Part shown: piece by piece, positions 41,038 through 54,145 of the stretch
Layout of the letters: every line of letters starts with the position of its first letter
How positions within the stretch are numbered: the stretch's first letter is position 1
NCBI RefSeq assembly: GCF_024868665.1
Contig: NC_079912.1
Span: forward strand, 17,121,673-17,185,672
Direction: 5' to 3'
From: Triplophysa rosa
Lineage: Eukaryota > Chordata > Actinopteri > Cypriniformes > Nemacheilidae
Length of the DNA: 64,000 nucleotides
Program-made: the position numbers and the translations under genes
Notes under the pieces: model-generated
Databases searched by the model: none
Seen by the model: the letters and a program-made list of their open reading frames with translations, nothing else
Told to the model about the DNA's origin: nothing

Positions 41038-42801
41038 TTAGGTCTCCGGAGGGTCTTGAATGGCCATAAGGGCACACTGAGTCCCACACAAGGGCCCTGG
41101 TAGTTTACACACTTCCTTCCAAGCGTCATATTCTGTGTCATACTGCAGCACGTTTGTGGTGCACACCTCCTGTCCTTCCTGCCATTTCCTTCCCCCAAAC
41201 ATAAGCACATGTCTTCCCCCTGTTGCTATCAAGCCGTAGCAGAAGCGGTCATTCAGTAGGGGCTGTAGACGAGTCCACAGGTCCTGCTTAGGATTGTAGC
41301 GTTCAATGTCACAGAATGGCTCATACATTCCCAAAAAGGCGTATATTTTCCCCCTTACTGTTGCCATTTGGTGCCCAAATCTGGCAATGGACATTTCTGC
41401 GCATCTTTGCCAGGCATCACCCTCAAAGGTATTCAGAAACATCATCTCTTTACTGCTGTCTGGGCTGTTGCCATGGATGCCTCCGGAGATGTAGATTCCC
41501 GCTCCGATGGTGGCACACGCTTGCCCGTGGACCTGATGCGGCAGGGACACTCCACTTCGCCAACACCCTGCATTCATATTGTATCTCTCCACAGATGATA
41601 AAGCAGGCTCACTCTTCTGTCCTCGCCCACCTATGGCAAAAATAACACCGTCCACCACACAACAAGCAAACTGTGCCCTCTTCTGTAAAAGCGGTTCCAT
41701 CTCCTCCCATTTCTCAAACCGTGGGTCAAAGCGCCATATCTGGTCAGTGACGGCCATCACAGCAGTCTTCTCATTTTCCTCATCCACTTGCACCACCTCA
41801 CCACCTAGCACAAACAGAAAGTTCCCGACCATGCATACCCCTTGGTGTTGGAGCTTATTTGGCAGAGTAAAAGAGAGGGTGCAGAACTTCCGTCTGCGTG
41901 GTTCATAGGTCAGGATCTGATTCTCGGGTCTGTCTGCTTCTGGCCCTCCACCCACCAGCAGGATTTTGCTGTTTGGGACTCTAAGGCTGGTGTGGACACT
42001 TTGAAGAAGAGGTTGGAGAGGACCTTGACGGTGGTAGTGAAGTGCTTTCTGCACTAGGCTGTGAATGAAGGGAGTGCGTAGAGCAGTTTTAAATGCACTT
42101 AGTTGAGACAGCTCTGCAGGTGGGACCAAAGCAAATCGGATGCGACTAAGCAGTGCATTACTTTGCAGGGCAGAAAGCGGGTTCCACTCCAGCCAGTCCA
42201 GCGCCAACTGTAGAAGGTCAATTTCCTTCACTCCTGGCATCTCCTCAGCTGCAAGCACATCTTGCAGAGACTCAAGGTTTAACTCCAGTAGTTCAGCTTT
42301 GTTTTGCCCACCTGCAAGTATTCTGCACATGTTACAGGCAATAAAAGAGTTGCTGGCAGTAAATGCATAACAAAGGCCATAGCGAGCTGCTATGTTAGCA
42401 AAAAAGCAGCAGTTGTCAAGAGCGATGCTTTCCGAGATGTAGTCAGTGCAAAGATCCATAGCATGGTTGACCTGCAGATACGTCGAAGCTTGCAGCGTGA
42501 CCTCCAGAGTGGAAGGTGACAGTGAGATGCATGATGTGTAGATGAAGTCAAGTATCTGCTCCAGGCCCACGGAAGACAAGGCTGGCAGACTGATAATGTG
42601 GGCTCCAGATTCCAGAGTGTAGTCTTGGAACAAGGACCAGAAGTAATCGCTGGAACAGGCTAGCAACGTACGATGAGCAGGGAACTCCACACCCTCCGCC
42701 TCCAAAACCACATCGCACATCCGACCTTCCGTACGCAAGCTTTGGTACCGAGATAGAACACCATCACCGTGTCTGTTGCTGAGCATCAGGAAGTAATTCA
42801 T
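41038..42801 (-). CDS. klhl34: klhl34, kelch-like protein 34 (single exon, BTB-BACK-Kelch)
   Basis: Predicted substrate adaptor for CUL3 ubiquitin ligases (by BTB-BACK-Kelch architecture; not tested for this protein). Uninterrupted 587-codon frame. Residues ~19-127 form a BTB fold (MCDVVLEAEGVEFPAHRTLL, then ACSSDYFWSLF); ~132-235 are BACK (DNCCFFANIAARYGL); from ~277 there are Kelch blades with GG motifs (ILLVGGG, FLFVLGG, VIFAIGG, GIYISGG, HVLMFGG). The start MNYFL, the LLACSSDYF segment and the late IERYNPKQDLWTRL and DRFCYGL blocks match human KLHL34 as I recall it, and human KLHL34 is also one exon. It lies tail-to-tail with cnksr2 and in tandem with smpx. A TTTTTAG acceptor-like site two bases before the ATG (42803-42810) suggests a spliced 5'UTR. 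Human expression is muscle-related; nothing here proves that for this gene. Confidence 0.96.
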   Translation of the reverse strand: MNYFLMLSNRHGDGVLSRYQSLRTEGRMCDVVLEAEGVEFPAHRTLLACSSDYFWSLFQDYTLESGAHIISLPALSSVGLEQILDFIYTSCISLSPSTLEVTLQASTYLQVNHAMDLCTDYISESIALDNCCFFANIAARYGLCYAFTASNSFIACNMCRILAGGQNKAELLELNLESLQDVLAAEEMPGVKEIDLLQLALDWLEWNPLSALQSNALLSRIRFALVPPAELSQLSAFKTALRTPFIHSLVQKALHYHRQGPLQPLLQSVHTSLRVPNSKILLVGGGPEADRPENQILTYEPRRRKFCTLSFTLPNKLQHQGVCMVGNFLFVLGGEVVQVDEENEKTAVMAVTDQIWRFDPRFEKWEEMEPLLQKRAQFACCVVDGVIFAIGGRGQKSEPALSSVERYNMNAGCWRSGVSLPHQVHGQACATIGAGIYISGGIHGNSPDSSKEMMFLNTFEGDAWQRCAEMSIARFGHQMATVRGKIYAFLGMYEPFCDIERYNPKQDLWTRLQPLLNDRFCYGLIATGGRHVLMFGGRKWQEGQEVCTTNVLQYDTEYDAWKEVCKLPGPLCGTQCALMAIQDPPET

Positions 42802-45800
42802 TGCTAAAAAGGGTGATCAATAAAGAAAGAGCTTGGTCCTCTTGATCCTGAAGAGTTGTCAAAAGTGTGTGAGCCCCATCTGTTAGAATGTGGTCCATTG
42901 CTTTTGCAGAGATCTAATGTGTAAAGTGCAAAGGGGAGGGTCGACCATTGCTCCACCACTCAGTAGACAGCCCACATACCACTCTGTGATACATCCCTAT
43001 CACAGAGTGGTTCTACCAGATCTCTCAAAGGGAGGGGAAAGGACAGGCAAACATTTTGGGGCTGAGGGGGAGTAAACAGCCTGCCCGCTAAAAGCTTGCT
43101 GCCCTTTACCTTTAGTAAAGAACATAGAGGGCAGGAGTTTATTACGACCACCAGATCTGAAGTTATCACTTGATGAATAGAGATGTTAGTCAGCAAGATT
43201 TCTGACTGTCGCCACCAAAAGTAACCAATGTAACGGAAACTCAAGATCGATCAGAATCATAAATGCAAGAGGATTGAGTGCTTAACCACAGGAACATAAC
43301 AACTGTAGATTGAGTCAACAAATGTGTACGAGTTTGACTAAAAGAAGAGACGGGTCATGCCAGACTTGCTTATGTTGGATAGAGTTGTATTTGTGTGTGT
43401 GTTGTGTGTAAAGATGATCCACATAAAAAGCACTCATCCCAACCTCGTGAACATCCTACCATCATCCACCCTAAATAGCTGCTGGCAGAGAGTTGAGGCT
43501 GGGTTGGAGAGGGGGTATTAAGTATAGAAGCGAGGGGTGATTATGATAGAGCTTCTGGTTACATTCTCGCACCCGCCGCTCCTGATCCTGTTCGAGTGGT
43601 TTCTTTACCATCAACATTTGCAATACAACAGATCTACAAGCTAATTGGAAACTGGAGTCACTTGTAAATTCACCAACACTTAGTACCATCGCATGAATTT
43701 GGAGGAGGCCACGGACCCTCGTGTGGTACTTGTGTCTCAAGGAATTTATTTCCATTTTGTAGACTTGTTAATGCTTCCAAATGCTGCACTCGTTTTACAA
43801 CACATTAAGTTCTTGCTATGTCATTGACCTTTTAGAGAATACAACGTACAATGTGCATATTTTCATTTCAGCCTGCATTAGCAGATGCGTCTTAATGCAC
43901 ATTAAAGCTCTCTAATTTAGAAGCACTAATTATCTTGCACTTTTTATATATCATCAACAAAACCAGACTCCACTTCCTTGCATGCTTGTAGAGGTTTTGC
44001 AAGATCATACCCTTTCCCCTCCACTATAATGTCTAAATATACCCTATGATTTGTGTATTTAACTATTTTCATATGATGTGTATTTATTAGTTTGTTTGGC
44101 GATTCATCATTTATGTACTCACGCAGTATGTGAATGTGTGTATTGTGTTGTCCCTGTTTTGACCCCTGGATCCAGAATGCTGTCAGACCCGAGTGGCGTT
44201 CTAAATATAACAGGGTCAGTTCCTTCTGGTTGGCTTTTTGTTGGCTTTGGTAGTCATGGTGAACAATTTTGATTTTATCTGGAAAGCATAAGGCTTTCGT
44301 TAAGATAAACCCTTTTATTCAAATACACACACTGTATATACAATACAATAAAAATAAATTGTATAACTGTAGGCTTTCTCTGCATTGCATTATGGGTAAA
44401 GGGATATTTCTGAAGGCTTTGTTGATTAGCTGGCCAGCTGCTCTCTCTTGCTCTCTTGTGATCCAGCATTTCAGCCAGATGCTTAATCCTGACAAAATCC
44501 GTCCCAGTACCACAGGATTGACTGGTCCTGTTCCACAATTGTCTTAGTGTCTTTTATTATAGATTGGTGACAGCTGTCACTATATAAATTTAACTTTCTG
44601 AACTCGTCAATATTGTCCATTGTTCATATATATTTTATCTATGATTAACATACCTAGTTGCTTCTTTTGTTGTAAAACAGAAGTCTGCCAGTTACATTCT
44701 GTATCTGTAGTTATGTGGTATGAAACGTCAGGTTCAACTTGGATTTATGTGCTGTTGTAGCATCACTAACAGTACTGTCATAACACACCTTCAAGGGATA
44801 AATGATGAGCTTTTTTTTACTATTTGTTATATTGTACGATAACAGTAAAGTCATCTAAATTAAGAAATGATGGAAATTTCTGACACTGGACTAAGGAAGA
44901 ACATGTGATTTTTAATAAGGACACTTTCACTCAAAATGGACCACAATGCAGTACAGACACATATGATCTGGTTCACAGAGGAGGAAAAGAGGAGCTTTAC
45001 ACAGTTAAACTGCTGCTGGTTTATATACATAACAAACCGACTGTGCTGCATTTGAAATCCAGTTCTATTTGTTCAAGGATAACAAGTGCTGGCTTTATCC
45101 TCCTACAGGCTTGCTCCTGGAGAGAATGCGAAATTATGTTTTATTATGCAACAGCCTACTCATGTACTGCAACACACGAGAACAACGCCAGAGATAAAGA
45201 AAGATGTGTAGGGAGTGAAAACAAAGCTACAAAGAACGTGTTTAAGAAGAAAATGTGTTTTTTGTGTGATAGATTCAAGATTCGAGGAATTCCATAGGGG
45301 ACTTACTTGGCTTTAAATCTTTACAAACCTGTATGACTTTATTTTTTATTGTGAAGGAGTTTAGCTGTTTCATTGGAATTGTCAAGCATATATAAAATGT
45401 GTAAATTGCGTAGTTTCAAACTGCGTTATTTTGAAAGATAAAAGCATTACATGATTCAACACATGATAGAATGAGAATACACAACTTTACTTTAAAAGCA
45501 AATCTATGCCAAACACAGAACATTTAAAAACAAAATACAGAATAGCATACAGAAAGATTTAAACAGAGATGACCTATAGTTGACACGGACCAATCTCTGA
45601 TCTTATAACGGCTCATTTTCCATCAGTCTTTGCTTTAAAAGAATCCGCCCCCTCTCTCAGTGTTGGGTATCGTCATCATTATTAAGGCTTGTCGTCGATT
45701 CCGTCATGACATTGTGATCGATGCTCAGGGTGTTAGTGGTAAATACTTGAATATCATTGGATGGAGAAGGTACCCGTTGGATTGCAAGTGAATTGGGGGC

Positions 45801-46524
45801 GGAGACACCTGTGGAAAAAAACATGTGTTTAAAAACCTGTTCGGATCACGACGTTTGCGGTCAAGGTAGTTTGCTTGTACTGTCACAAATTTTTAACATT
45901 GTTTGCTTTTTAAAAACCACACAAGGTATCAAAGTTTTATGGAATTTATAATATGCTTTATAAGTTTTAGTATTTATATAATATATACGTCTTAATATCC
46001 ATAATATTCCCAGAAAACTGACTTCATCCTAAAGCCTGAACCAGCCTGATCTCACTGTAATTTGCTTCTTGTTGGTACGCCCGCACGTGTTCTACAGATG
46101 GATGGAATGGGTCACAGAGCTTGTTTTGCTCTATAATAGGTAAGTCTGGTGAGGCATGCTGGGATGGCACGCAACAGACGGACTTTCGCTGCCCCACTGA
46201 TCCACCGGTATTAATAGAAACTGATTCACCCACATACCCCTCACACTCCCAGACAGCAGCTCCGTGGCTGACATATGCACACTCACACACGTGCACGCTA
46301 TCTGGTTACATCTACTGACGCCATGTGGTCGTTTATGAACACAACATGGGGTCCTCTCTAGAATGATTGAAGTAATGATGTGTTTATCAGATCGCGTGGT
46401 CTTACATTCTTGCCTACTGGTGTGCACATGTGCGTAGGATTGAAACCAGTCACCAGTGATGGCTGACTGACCAATGAGTGTGTTTGTGTATATTTGACTG
46501 TCAGATTTACCTGTGTTGTGTAGT
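42802..46524. other. klhl34 upstream region and smpx 3' flank
   Basis: No coding gene recognised. The part next to 42801 should hold the klhl34 5'UTR/promoter (minus strand); the part below 46525 should hold the smpx 3'UTR. A short stretch near 45310-45343 resembles fold-back family sequence (TTTACAAACCTGTATGACTT). Confidence 0.5.
45338..45350 (-). promoter_or_regulatory. candidate polyadenylation signals for smpx
   Basis: Two overlapping-type AATAAA hexamers on the minus strand (TTTATT at 45338-45343 and 45345-45350 on plus), about 1.2 kb past the smpx stop. Weak, position-only evidence. Confidence 0.25.
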
Positions 46525-46650
46525 TTAGTCCTTAGTGACCCATTTGAGCTCACTCCTTGCATTCTGGATCTCAGAGAGGTTGACGGTGGGGCCCGGTAGT
46601 TTCACAGCACCAGGCAGGGGCTTTTTCTCCTCTGGAGAAACTGGGGTTGC
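46525..46650 (-). CDS. smpx: smpx coding exon 3 (last)
   Basis: 126 nt including TAA (complement of 46525-46527). Acceptor tttcatag on the minus strand. Encodes [18 protein letters not shown], then [18 protein letters not shown] and WVTKD. Confidence 0.95.
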   Translation of the reverse strand, partial: ATPVSPEEKKPLPGAVKLPGPTVNLSEIQNARSELKWVTKD

Positions 46651-49600
46651 CTATGAAATGAGCCATAATCGGTGTTATTGTGAGAGATACTGCTGGGTGA
46701 AGATCATGGCGAGGAAGAAGGAAAAATGTTTCGAGAAAATTAAATGTGACCTGGACATCTATATGTGTGGCTTATTTCTTTATTTTTAGCAAATGTAGAT
46801 TTGTGTCTGCGATTCTTCCATCAGACTCTAACCTCTGTTGTTTCTACTGACTCTTCTCGCCTCTTCCCAGGAAGTCCCGCCCCAGGACGGAGAGCCCCCA
46901 TTGGAATATTGAGGTTAGCCTTTGAGACAGACAAGAAGATGCACCAATGAGACGCTGCCGCCGTTATCACACCCTCACGAAGAAGTGAGCTGAAGTCAAC
47001 CAATTTGCAAATAGCTCCTGTAACCATGCCTATCTCATCCCCACAGTACCAAAGTTTAGCTCGTGTGATCTTGTGCAATGGCAGAGTGTAGTTGTAGAAA
47101 CCAAGCCTTTCCACAAAACCTGCTGGACGTGTCTTCCTGCTTGTCTTTCATAAAGAGCAAAGTGCCTGTATGGAAATGAGCTGCGGACGATGTAGATAAA
47201 CAGGGAGACGACAAGTGATCCCTCTGTGTTTGCGGAGACCGAAACAAAAAGCCCTGTCTGTTTTAGCCAGATCTATGTTAGATGACATCTCCATGGCGTG
47301 TGTGTTATGAAACGGAAGCGTTAAAATGTAAATGTGTTTACAAGTTTACAATATAGGAAGCAAAAAGCGAAATGATCTCGCCAGGTGTCTCTTTTTGCTC
47401 AGTTTCTCTTAAAGTCCCCTTGAAATCAAAATTGAAGTTTTTTGGCTTTTAGGATAAATATATCAGCCATATGGATATCTCTAAACTAGTGTGATACAAA
47501 ATTCACATTTAGAACACATAAGCATTCAAAACTCATTCGAAACATTCTCTCACTTCCAGGAAAACAGATCAAAGATTTTTATAATAATAATAAATAACAA
47601 TATGTTTAATTTATAAAGCGCCTTTTCCAAGCTCATTTATCACATCATTCTGCACTTCAGCTTGTCATCAAATATTTCTGACCAATCAAAAGCTCTAGAA
47701 TCCAGCGTCCATCCCCGCTATTGGCTGTTTTGAAAGAGCAGGAGCCACTCAATATGTCACGCCCTAACTTCCTGTTTCAGAGGAAATTGTGTCAATGCAT
47801 AGAACAAAGCTGCAGATTTCAAGGCCCTTCAGTGAGTCTTTAACCATCCAAACATGAAAGAAAGATCTTTTCTTGAAGTTCCATGCACATGTTTTGCCTA
47901 CACAAGGTCAAACACAAATTTAGTAGGAAAAGCATTTTTACAATTTTGTTATTCAGCAAACCTTGTATGATTCAAATCTGTAAGATTGCTCAGTTTTGCA
48001 TGTACTGCACTTCATGGTCACTTCAGATCTCCAAATAACTTAACTTGTGTTAACACAAAAATGGTTTATATTTTAGAGAAGAATTCAATGAGACTGCAGG
48101 TTAATGTGCAAAAATCCCACTCCAATTGAAACATTAATATTAACATATTTTTGTGACCCTGCCTGTGAAATCCAGGCTAAAGTCTCAATCTAATTATGAG
48201 ATAATGAGCATTAAAATCTGATTTTAATTATTAATTTCACTATGATTCCAATCTTCGACATGGCCTTACTCAGTATTACAGATATCCAAGTTATATTTTC
48301 ACAGAATGTTCTTGACAAAACAGTGAATCACAAAAAAAGGGTTTTCAAAGGCAGAGGCGCATTTTAGAAAAACCTAGAAGCACTTGGAAATCCTTTGTCA
48401 GGTCGGTTACATTATACTGGTTACCATGCTTAAAACTGCATGTTGTTGATTCGCTTCTGAGTGCTTTTGATTGGTGACCTTTTTTCTGCATTTTCTAAGT
48501 GCCGCTTCAGAAGGGTCCCCAAAGTATAAATATAAGCTAAACATCAGACTCTTTTGTGCACAGAACTTTAAAAAAGTGCAAAAGTTGATATCTAAAGAAC
48601 ATAATTATTTTTTGTATTATACATGAGAAAAATGATGCTGCATATCCAAGGGCACTTTTTTATAACTTCTAAAACATAAAATAATAATAATAATCCAACA
48701 TAAGAGGATTTTTCAAGAAATTCACTCCTTCCGAAAAAGACCCCCAGTACGAAGCAAACAAGCTCAGGCCTCAAATTTTTTTGTTTACCCACTATACTAT
48801 TTTTCTTATTAGTAAATCATATATTAATGATTATGTTGAACAATTAACTATTAGTTAGGAAGAACACATTTTTGGTTTAATACTTGAGCCATGCTAGTTC
48901 ATAAAACCCCTGCGTAAAATATTCTTTTTCTCCATTCATCCATTATTCATCTCCATTCATTTTTCTGTTTGTAAAGGCTGCTGGATGTACAGTATTGACC
49001 AAGTGCCCCAGTCTCTGCATGCTTCCTTTTCTCTGTGCTCTGATGGATCATCTCACATCCCGCGTGTAAGTTTGGGCCTTTTATTGATTGATCTATACAT
49101 TGAGAGTTTTTACGAAACGATAAAAGGTGTCTATTTTTGGCTGATGTGTTCGGTGTTTGTAAATTATTCTCTACACCATGTTTCTGAACTGTGGTGAAGC
49201 GTTATGAAAACCTGTCTGTCCATGCTTGTTTTCTTCTGTCGATGTAAATTCTCCGCATAGCCAGACATAGAATAACACGGTTGACAGAAAGGAAATGCTT
49301 GTTAGAAACTTTGAAAAAGTGTACTAAAGTCTACAAGTCTATTTTTATATACATGTTTCTGTTTGGATAAGAAATGTTTTCTTACCGAAAAGAGTTAAGC
49401 TGGAAGCTTGTAACAAATACATCAATAGCATCGTGTATTTCATGTACTGCTCAATGCCTTGTTGTGAGATGTACAATACTGTAATGCCATATGCATTGAA
49501 ATGTGTTTTTACAGTTATAGCTCAATGTTTAATGTAGAAAACTGGCTTTTCAGATTAAATTATTTAATGTTGACGTGCCTGAATGTGTTTATGAGTGCAA

Positions 49601-49731
49601 ATGCACGACACCGGCTCCAAAAAGCTTCACATACTTATATGACACACTACGCTATTCTTTAAACTAAATATGCATGCATGCATTGTACTCACCTGAAGGG
49701 CTTTTACGTTGGTCGATGGCTGTTGAGACAT
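46525..49731 (-). CDS. smpx: smpx, small muscle protein X-linked homologue (3 coding exons, 83 aa)
   Basis: Small cytoskeleton-associated protein of striated muscle and inner ear (family knowledge; human SMPX is the DFNX4 deafness gene). The coding exons in order on the minus strand are 49731-49693 ([13 protein letters not shown]), 46919-46833 ([20 protein letters not shown], then REESVETTE) and 46650-46525 ([15 protein letters not shown], then [19 protein letters not shown] and TAA). They total 252 nt, all phase 0. The NIPMGA.RPGAG and [11 protein letters not shown].(R/K)SELK motifs match human SMPX (88 aa). No signal peptide or membrane segment. It sits between klhl34 (same strand) and mbtps2 (divergent), as in mammals. 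The protein is too small for ordinary ab initio prediction and easily missed. Confidence 0.95.
46833..46919 (-). CDS. smpx: smpx coding exon 2
   Basis: 87 nt, phase 0/0. Minus-strand acceptor tctcaaag, donor gttaga (a weak +3T donor). Encodes [20 protein letters not shown], then REESVETTE. The intron to exon 3 is 182 bp. Confidence 0.95.
46920..49692. other. smpx intron 1 (coding)
   Basis: 2.8 kb with no exon seen. A stretch at 47575-47640 (ATTTATAAAGCGCCTTTTCC) looks like a SINE/LINE tail common in fish. Confidence 0.5.
49693..49731 (-). CDS. smpx: smpx coding exon 1 with start codon
   Basis: 39 coding nt: ATG at 49731-49729 through CAG, donor gtgagt. Encodes [13 protein letters not shown], aligning with MSKQPVSNVRAIQ of human. 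The exon continues upstream as 5'UTR to a minus-strand acceptor tctacag (exon start about 49756; a second AG three bases on makes another NAGNAG). Confidence 0.93.
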
Positions 49732-52700
49732 TCTGTGCTGTTATGCCACGTTCCTGCTGTAGAAAAAACAAGGAAAAACTGAATGCATTGATCAGGTGGA
49801 TACAGTGAGCCTGTGTGAATACGAATATGTGTATGTATGTTACGAAAGGCCCGAACAACAGAGACTGGGAAAAGTAAAGGCCCCCTGTGGCTCTCAGGTG
49901 GCCGTGGATAATCTTTCGGTTGCTTAGTGACTCCTGCAGTGAGAAGCAGGTAGTAGCTGTTACCCCTGAATCATTTATGTTAACAGGGAGAGGACACAGC
50001 TGGGATAACACACACACATTGTAGTATCTGGAACATGAAATGGAATGTTTAAAAAACTGACAGGGAATTTTGGATAGACATTTGACTGTAGCTCTTATAA
50101 CTCAAGATGAGAGTTGAGGGAGTTATATGATGTTTAATTCAAAAAACAACTTTGATGTTTCCCTTAAATCTCATTGAGACATACAAAGAAATGAGACTAG
50201 GAAGTAATGAGAGCTCTTCAGTTTAATCTTTATCACATTTATAATAAAATCTTAAAGATGTTTGTTTAACATTTTGATTTGGTTATAAATGTTGTGTTAA
50301 CGTCAGTGTTAAACACTGAAACAGGAAGCTCTTCTGGACCAGCATTGTTTACATCTTTCGAAGTGGTCTATATATTGTGTAGTTTATCTAAAAACTTGAT
50401 GCGACTAATATATTATATTGTCCTACTGATAAGGACAGAATGAACAATGTGGTCAAAAAGACTTTGTCTCTCTTACATTATTTTAAAGGGGTAAATGTCA
50501 TTCCGTAACAGCCAAATGCATGAAACATTTTAGAGGGCAAAAGACATAGTCCCATTTCACATAACCCAGTAAATTTTAATGTTGATGAATGGGGACTGTT
50601 TTCTAACAATGATGCACAGGTGGAACTTGGTAGACATTAGAGAAGACATTTGCATGTTTGGCAACACAGACCCAACATGGAAATCAAAATGTTTCACCTT
50701 CACAATAGGAGGGAAGGATTCTTGAAATTTTCTCATTTTGTGTGTCTGTTTAATAATACATCAAATAATCTAGTGTTTTAATAAACACAGCTGTACACTC
50801 TTGTTCTTTACGGTCCAACAAATATATATTTTTAATCATCTTTATATTTAAGAGTGTATGCAGAGCTTTTCTTATGTGTGACTGGGTGGTTGTGGGGGGT
50901 TAATGCCTATAATTTGTTTAGAAGTGAACCTTAGCAACCATAACCAGGGATATTGTTTGCACATAAACATTGTTGGTGCATTAAGTGGTGTGGCGTCTCT
51001 GTGCTAAATTTATCATTCAAAGAGAGCAGAGGCAGCTGTCCGACACTTGTTTTCTGCACATGGTCGACTCTAAACCACTGCCCCTCTAAAAGTCCCTTGA
51101 CCCCCAAAATAAAACCACCATATGCACAATGCTTTGGGTACAAATCGGCATTATAGTCGATATCATAAACCTGATTATGATCAACTTAAAACCACGACCA
51201 AACTGTCTAATGCAAAGACTAATGTCTAGGTAAGCTGAGATGCAAATATAACCCAGTCTTTAAAGCAAGACAAATCCAATAAAATTTATTAATCCCTCAG
51301 AAATCTCCCACAATCCTTCACAAGCATAATCCATTTGCATCACCTGCCCGCAATCACTGGAAACCTTGGAAATTCAAGATCTTTCTAGCTGTCGCACACG
51401 TCTTTTATTCAAAGCACACGGAAATGTACAGTATTTGACGCAGCGACGCATGAGGTCTATGAACGTGCCATGTGTCAAGTGGTTATTTAAACAGATTTGT
51501 GGAATAAACATAGAGATGACCATAAACATTGGTTATTTTGCAAAACATCAAATGATTCTGCCTTATAGTTTTATGATTACATAGCCTGATGCTCCTGCAA
51601 TAAAACAAGAGTATAATTTACATATGTAAACACATTCATGCCCTAAGGTTTAGTTCTAAATAACCTTTCCTTGTAGTAACATAGTGTATTGTGTAGACCC
51701 AAGTCCAACGAAATCAAGCAGTTCAGTTTATCGTCCTAAAAAGAGAATGAGCCTTTTTACGCTATGGGTTCCCTATGAAATTTACAGTGGGTTTTTGAAA
51801 TGGCAGTTTTTGATTCATGACCAGGTCTGCGGTTAACATAACGTTACCTCACATTTTGTTTTACGACATGAATTACACAAAATTGCAAGTTAACATGCAC
51901 ATGACTTGCAAACAGTAGCAACATGTTAGCATAAATTAGCTAGAACAAAACACAATAGTATTTTTAAGTACAGTTAACTACAGTGTTTTTACTCTTTTGA
52001 TTAAACCATCTTATGGCTTACTTATAGTTGTCACTGCATGTTAAAGTGGCATATAAAAATTAATTTTGACAAGAAAAAAGTTGGAAACACCACAACAAAG
52101 TCCAGTCATACACGAGTATAACTATCTATATAGACTAATGTTCATTTATAAAAATATTTTTATTCATCGCTAACTGAATTTAGAAAAGCAGATTTTAATC
52201 AAGGTCAAAGTTTTAACTGTTCTGATTTTCATTTTTTTTTATTAATCTTGCTTTGCTTAAAGAAAACACAGCCCTTCTCTTATATGAACTGTGACCTTTA
52301 ATTGTCATAAATACATGCACACATCACACGTGAACACACAAATCCTCCCTCTGCTCTCAAAGGTGCCATACCTGCTGGTGTAACGGTAAGTTGTCGTTTT
52401 CCAGAGTAAGATACAGTATAAATGCCGATCTTTCTCTCTCTCCGTCTTCTGGTTCTGTTTTTCTCTTTCTGGACTTCTGGACAATCTTGTGGTTCTGTTC
52501 TGGTTCAACGCCTCTCAATCTCTCCAGGCTATGGAGGAGCAGAGGATTCCTTTCATATCTGGGATTTGTTCACACTATAAATAGTAGTGTGATACACAGA
52601 GGGGACCTGCTTTCTGTCTACTCTGACCATTCATTGAGGGCCTTGTACATATGCGTGTGTGTATATATGATCCATGCACACTATAGCCGTTTCCAAAACA

Positions 52701-53022
52701 TATGCATAACCCCACGCACAAAAGTGTGACCGCATACATGTACATGGGTACAGTTTTTTAGACTGTATTTAAATTATGAGATTTAAAAATGTTACTGTAG
52801 CAATGTTTATACATTTAGATTAGTTTGCGTATATTATATTAAATATACTGTACTTCACTCTATTATGCTTACAATAACATTTTACAAATGTGAATAGAAA
52901 AACTAATGAAATAAATGAAAATAATGGCCTGTTTTGGAACCACTGTATTTGCCCTCCAAAAATGTGCGGTTTGTCACTGATGCTTTTGAAACATACGGTA
53001 CACATGTACAAACAAGCTTTAC

Positions 53023-53085
53023 ATTTACATTTATGCATTTGGCAGACGCTTTTATCCAAAGCAACTTACACTGCATTATTCTATA
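53023..53085 (+). repeat. SINE tail fragment
   Basis: ACATTTATGCATTTGGCAGA followed by CGCTTTTATCCAAAGCAACT: the conserved 3' domain of a tRNA-derived SINE family widespread in teleosts. The tRNA head is missing here. Confidence 0.7.
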
Positions 53086-53369
53086 CATTTGTTGTTGCAT
53101 TACCTGATCTGAAATCTGACATTTCACAGCATCAGTTCAAAACTGCAATTCTCAACGCCTTAGCAGCATGCACATATGTAAAATGTGTGCTAACTAGTGC
53201 ATATATTTAGAAAGCGATAACCTAGATCAAAATGTTCTCCACATGCCTTAGGTTGGAAAAAATAGAGCATTACCCAAACAACACCATCTTGAGCACTTAT
53301 TCAATTACAGCAACAACAAAGATGGAAGTATACTGTACTCCACGTACCCTGACCTCAGCATGTTCTTAC

Positions 53370-53470
53370 CTGTTCAGCTGCCAGCGTGAGGTCCACACCC
53401 CCTCGCTGCTTTCTGTTCTACTATGATGGCCAGTATAAAGCCCCTGTATGTTCTCTTTGAGGTCCTCTTC
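53370..53470 (-). other. possible smpx 5'UTR exon
   Basis: On the minus strand AGCTGAACAG is followed by the strong donor gtaagaac (exon end 53370). The 5' boundary is not defined. It could be an alternative first exon; there is no coding potential to test it. Confidence 0.25.
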
Positions 53471-53877
53471 CACGCAGTCAGAATTACAGAGCGACAATAC
53501 TTATTAAGATCATGACCTAATTTAGGCTCCAGCATACAGAGCCCAGGGAGTCCTCTGATTGGCCCGCGGTTTGACATGACGACCTGTTCCCATTGGTATT
53601 AGCACCACCAATCTAGAGGAGTTTTAAACTGGGCTAATTTTGAGTGTGACGACTGGACATGGATAAACAAACCACAGTAACAGTACATGTTGTCAGTTAA
53701 AACAGAGGGTCTTTAAGATTGTTTGGTAGCTTTGCTAAAAAATGAATTTCCCGGTCCAAGCTGGTTCATTCTAGTTTGTGCTAATTTGGTGCTAGTCTAC
53801 AGTAGCTGGGGGTTCAGCACATTCATGCTGTATGTAGTTGACTAGAGGAGCCTGCTAGGAAAGCTAGTTAAATGTAC

Positions 53878-54145
53878 ATTTCAAAATAAACATTTCTGTC
53901 ATCATTTATTGACATTCATGTCGTTCATAACCTGTATTTGACTCTTTCTTCTGTGGAGCACAAAAGAAGATATTTTGAGAAATGTCTCAGTGGCTTTGTG
54001 TGCATACAATGGGGTCAATGTTGTTTGGTTGTTACTATTCTTCAAAATATTTCCTTTTGAGTCTGGCAGAAGAAAGTCATACATATTTGGAATGACAGGT
54101 GAGTAAATGATGAAATAATCTTCATTTAGGTGTGAACTGTTTTAT
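53878..54145. mobile_element. fold-back DNA element, copy 6, diverged
   Basis: Contains GCACAAAAGAAGATATTTTG answered by CAAAATATTTCCTTTTGAGT, with family outer segments (AAACATTTCTGTCATCATTT and ATGAAATAATCTTCATTTAG). Confidence 0.7.

Noticed and set aside
41316..41645. Frames on the plus strand opposite klhl34
   Set aside because: Shadow frames of a strongly coding minus-strand gene.
46821..47114. 97-codon continuous minus-strand frame as the smpx N-terminus ([15 protein letters not shown]...)
   Set aside because: Only the part from 46919 matches SMPX. An acceptor AG lies exactly before ANLNIPMG, and a proper start exon ([13 protein letters not shown]) exists at 49693-49731.
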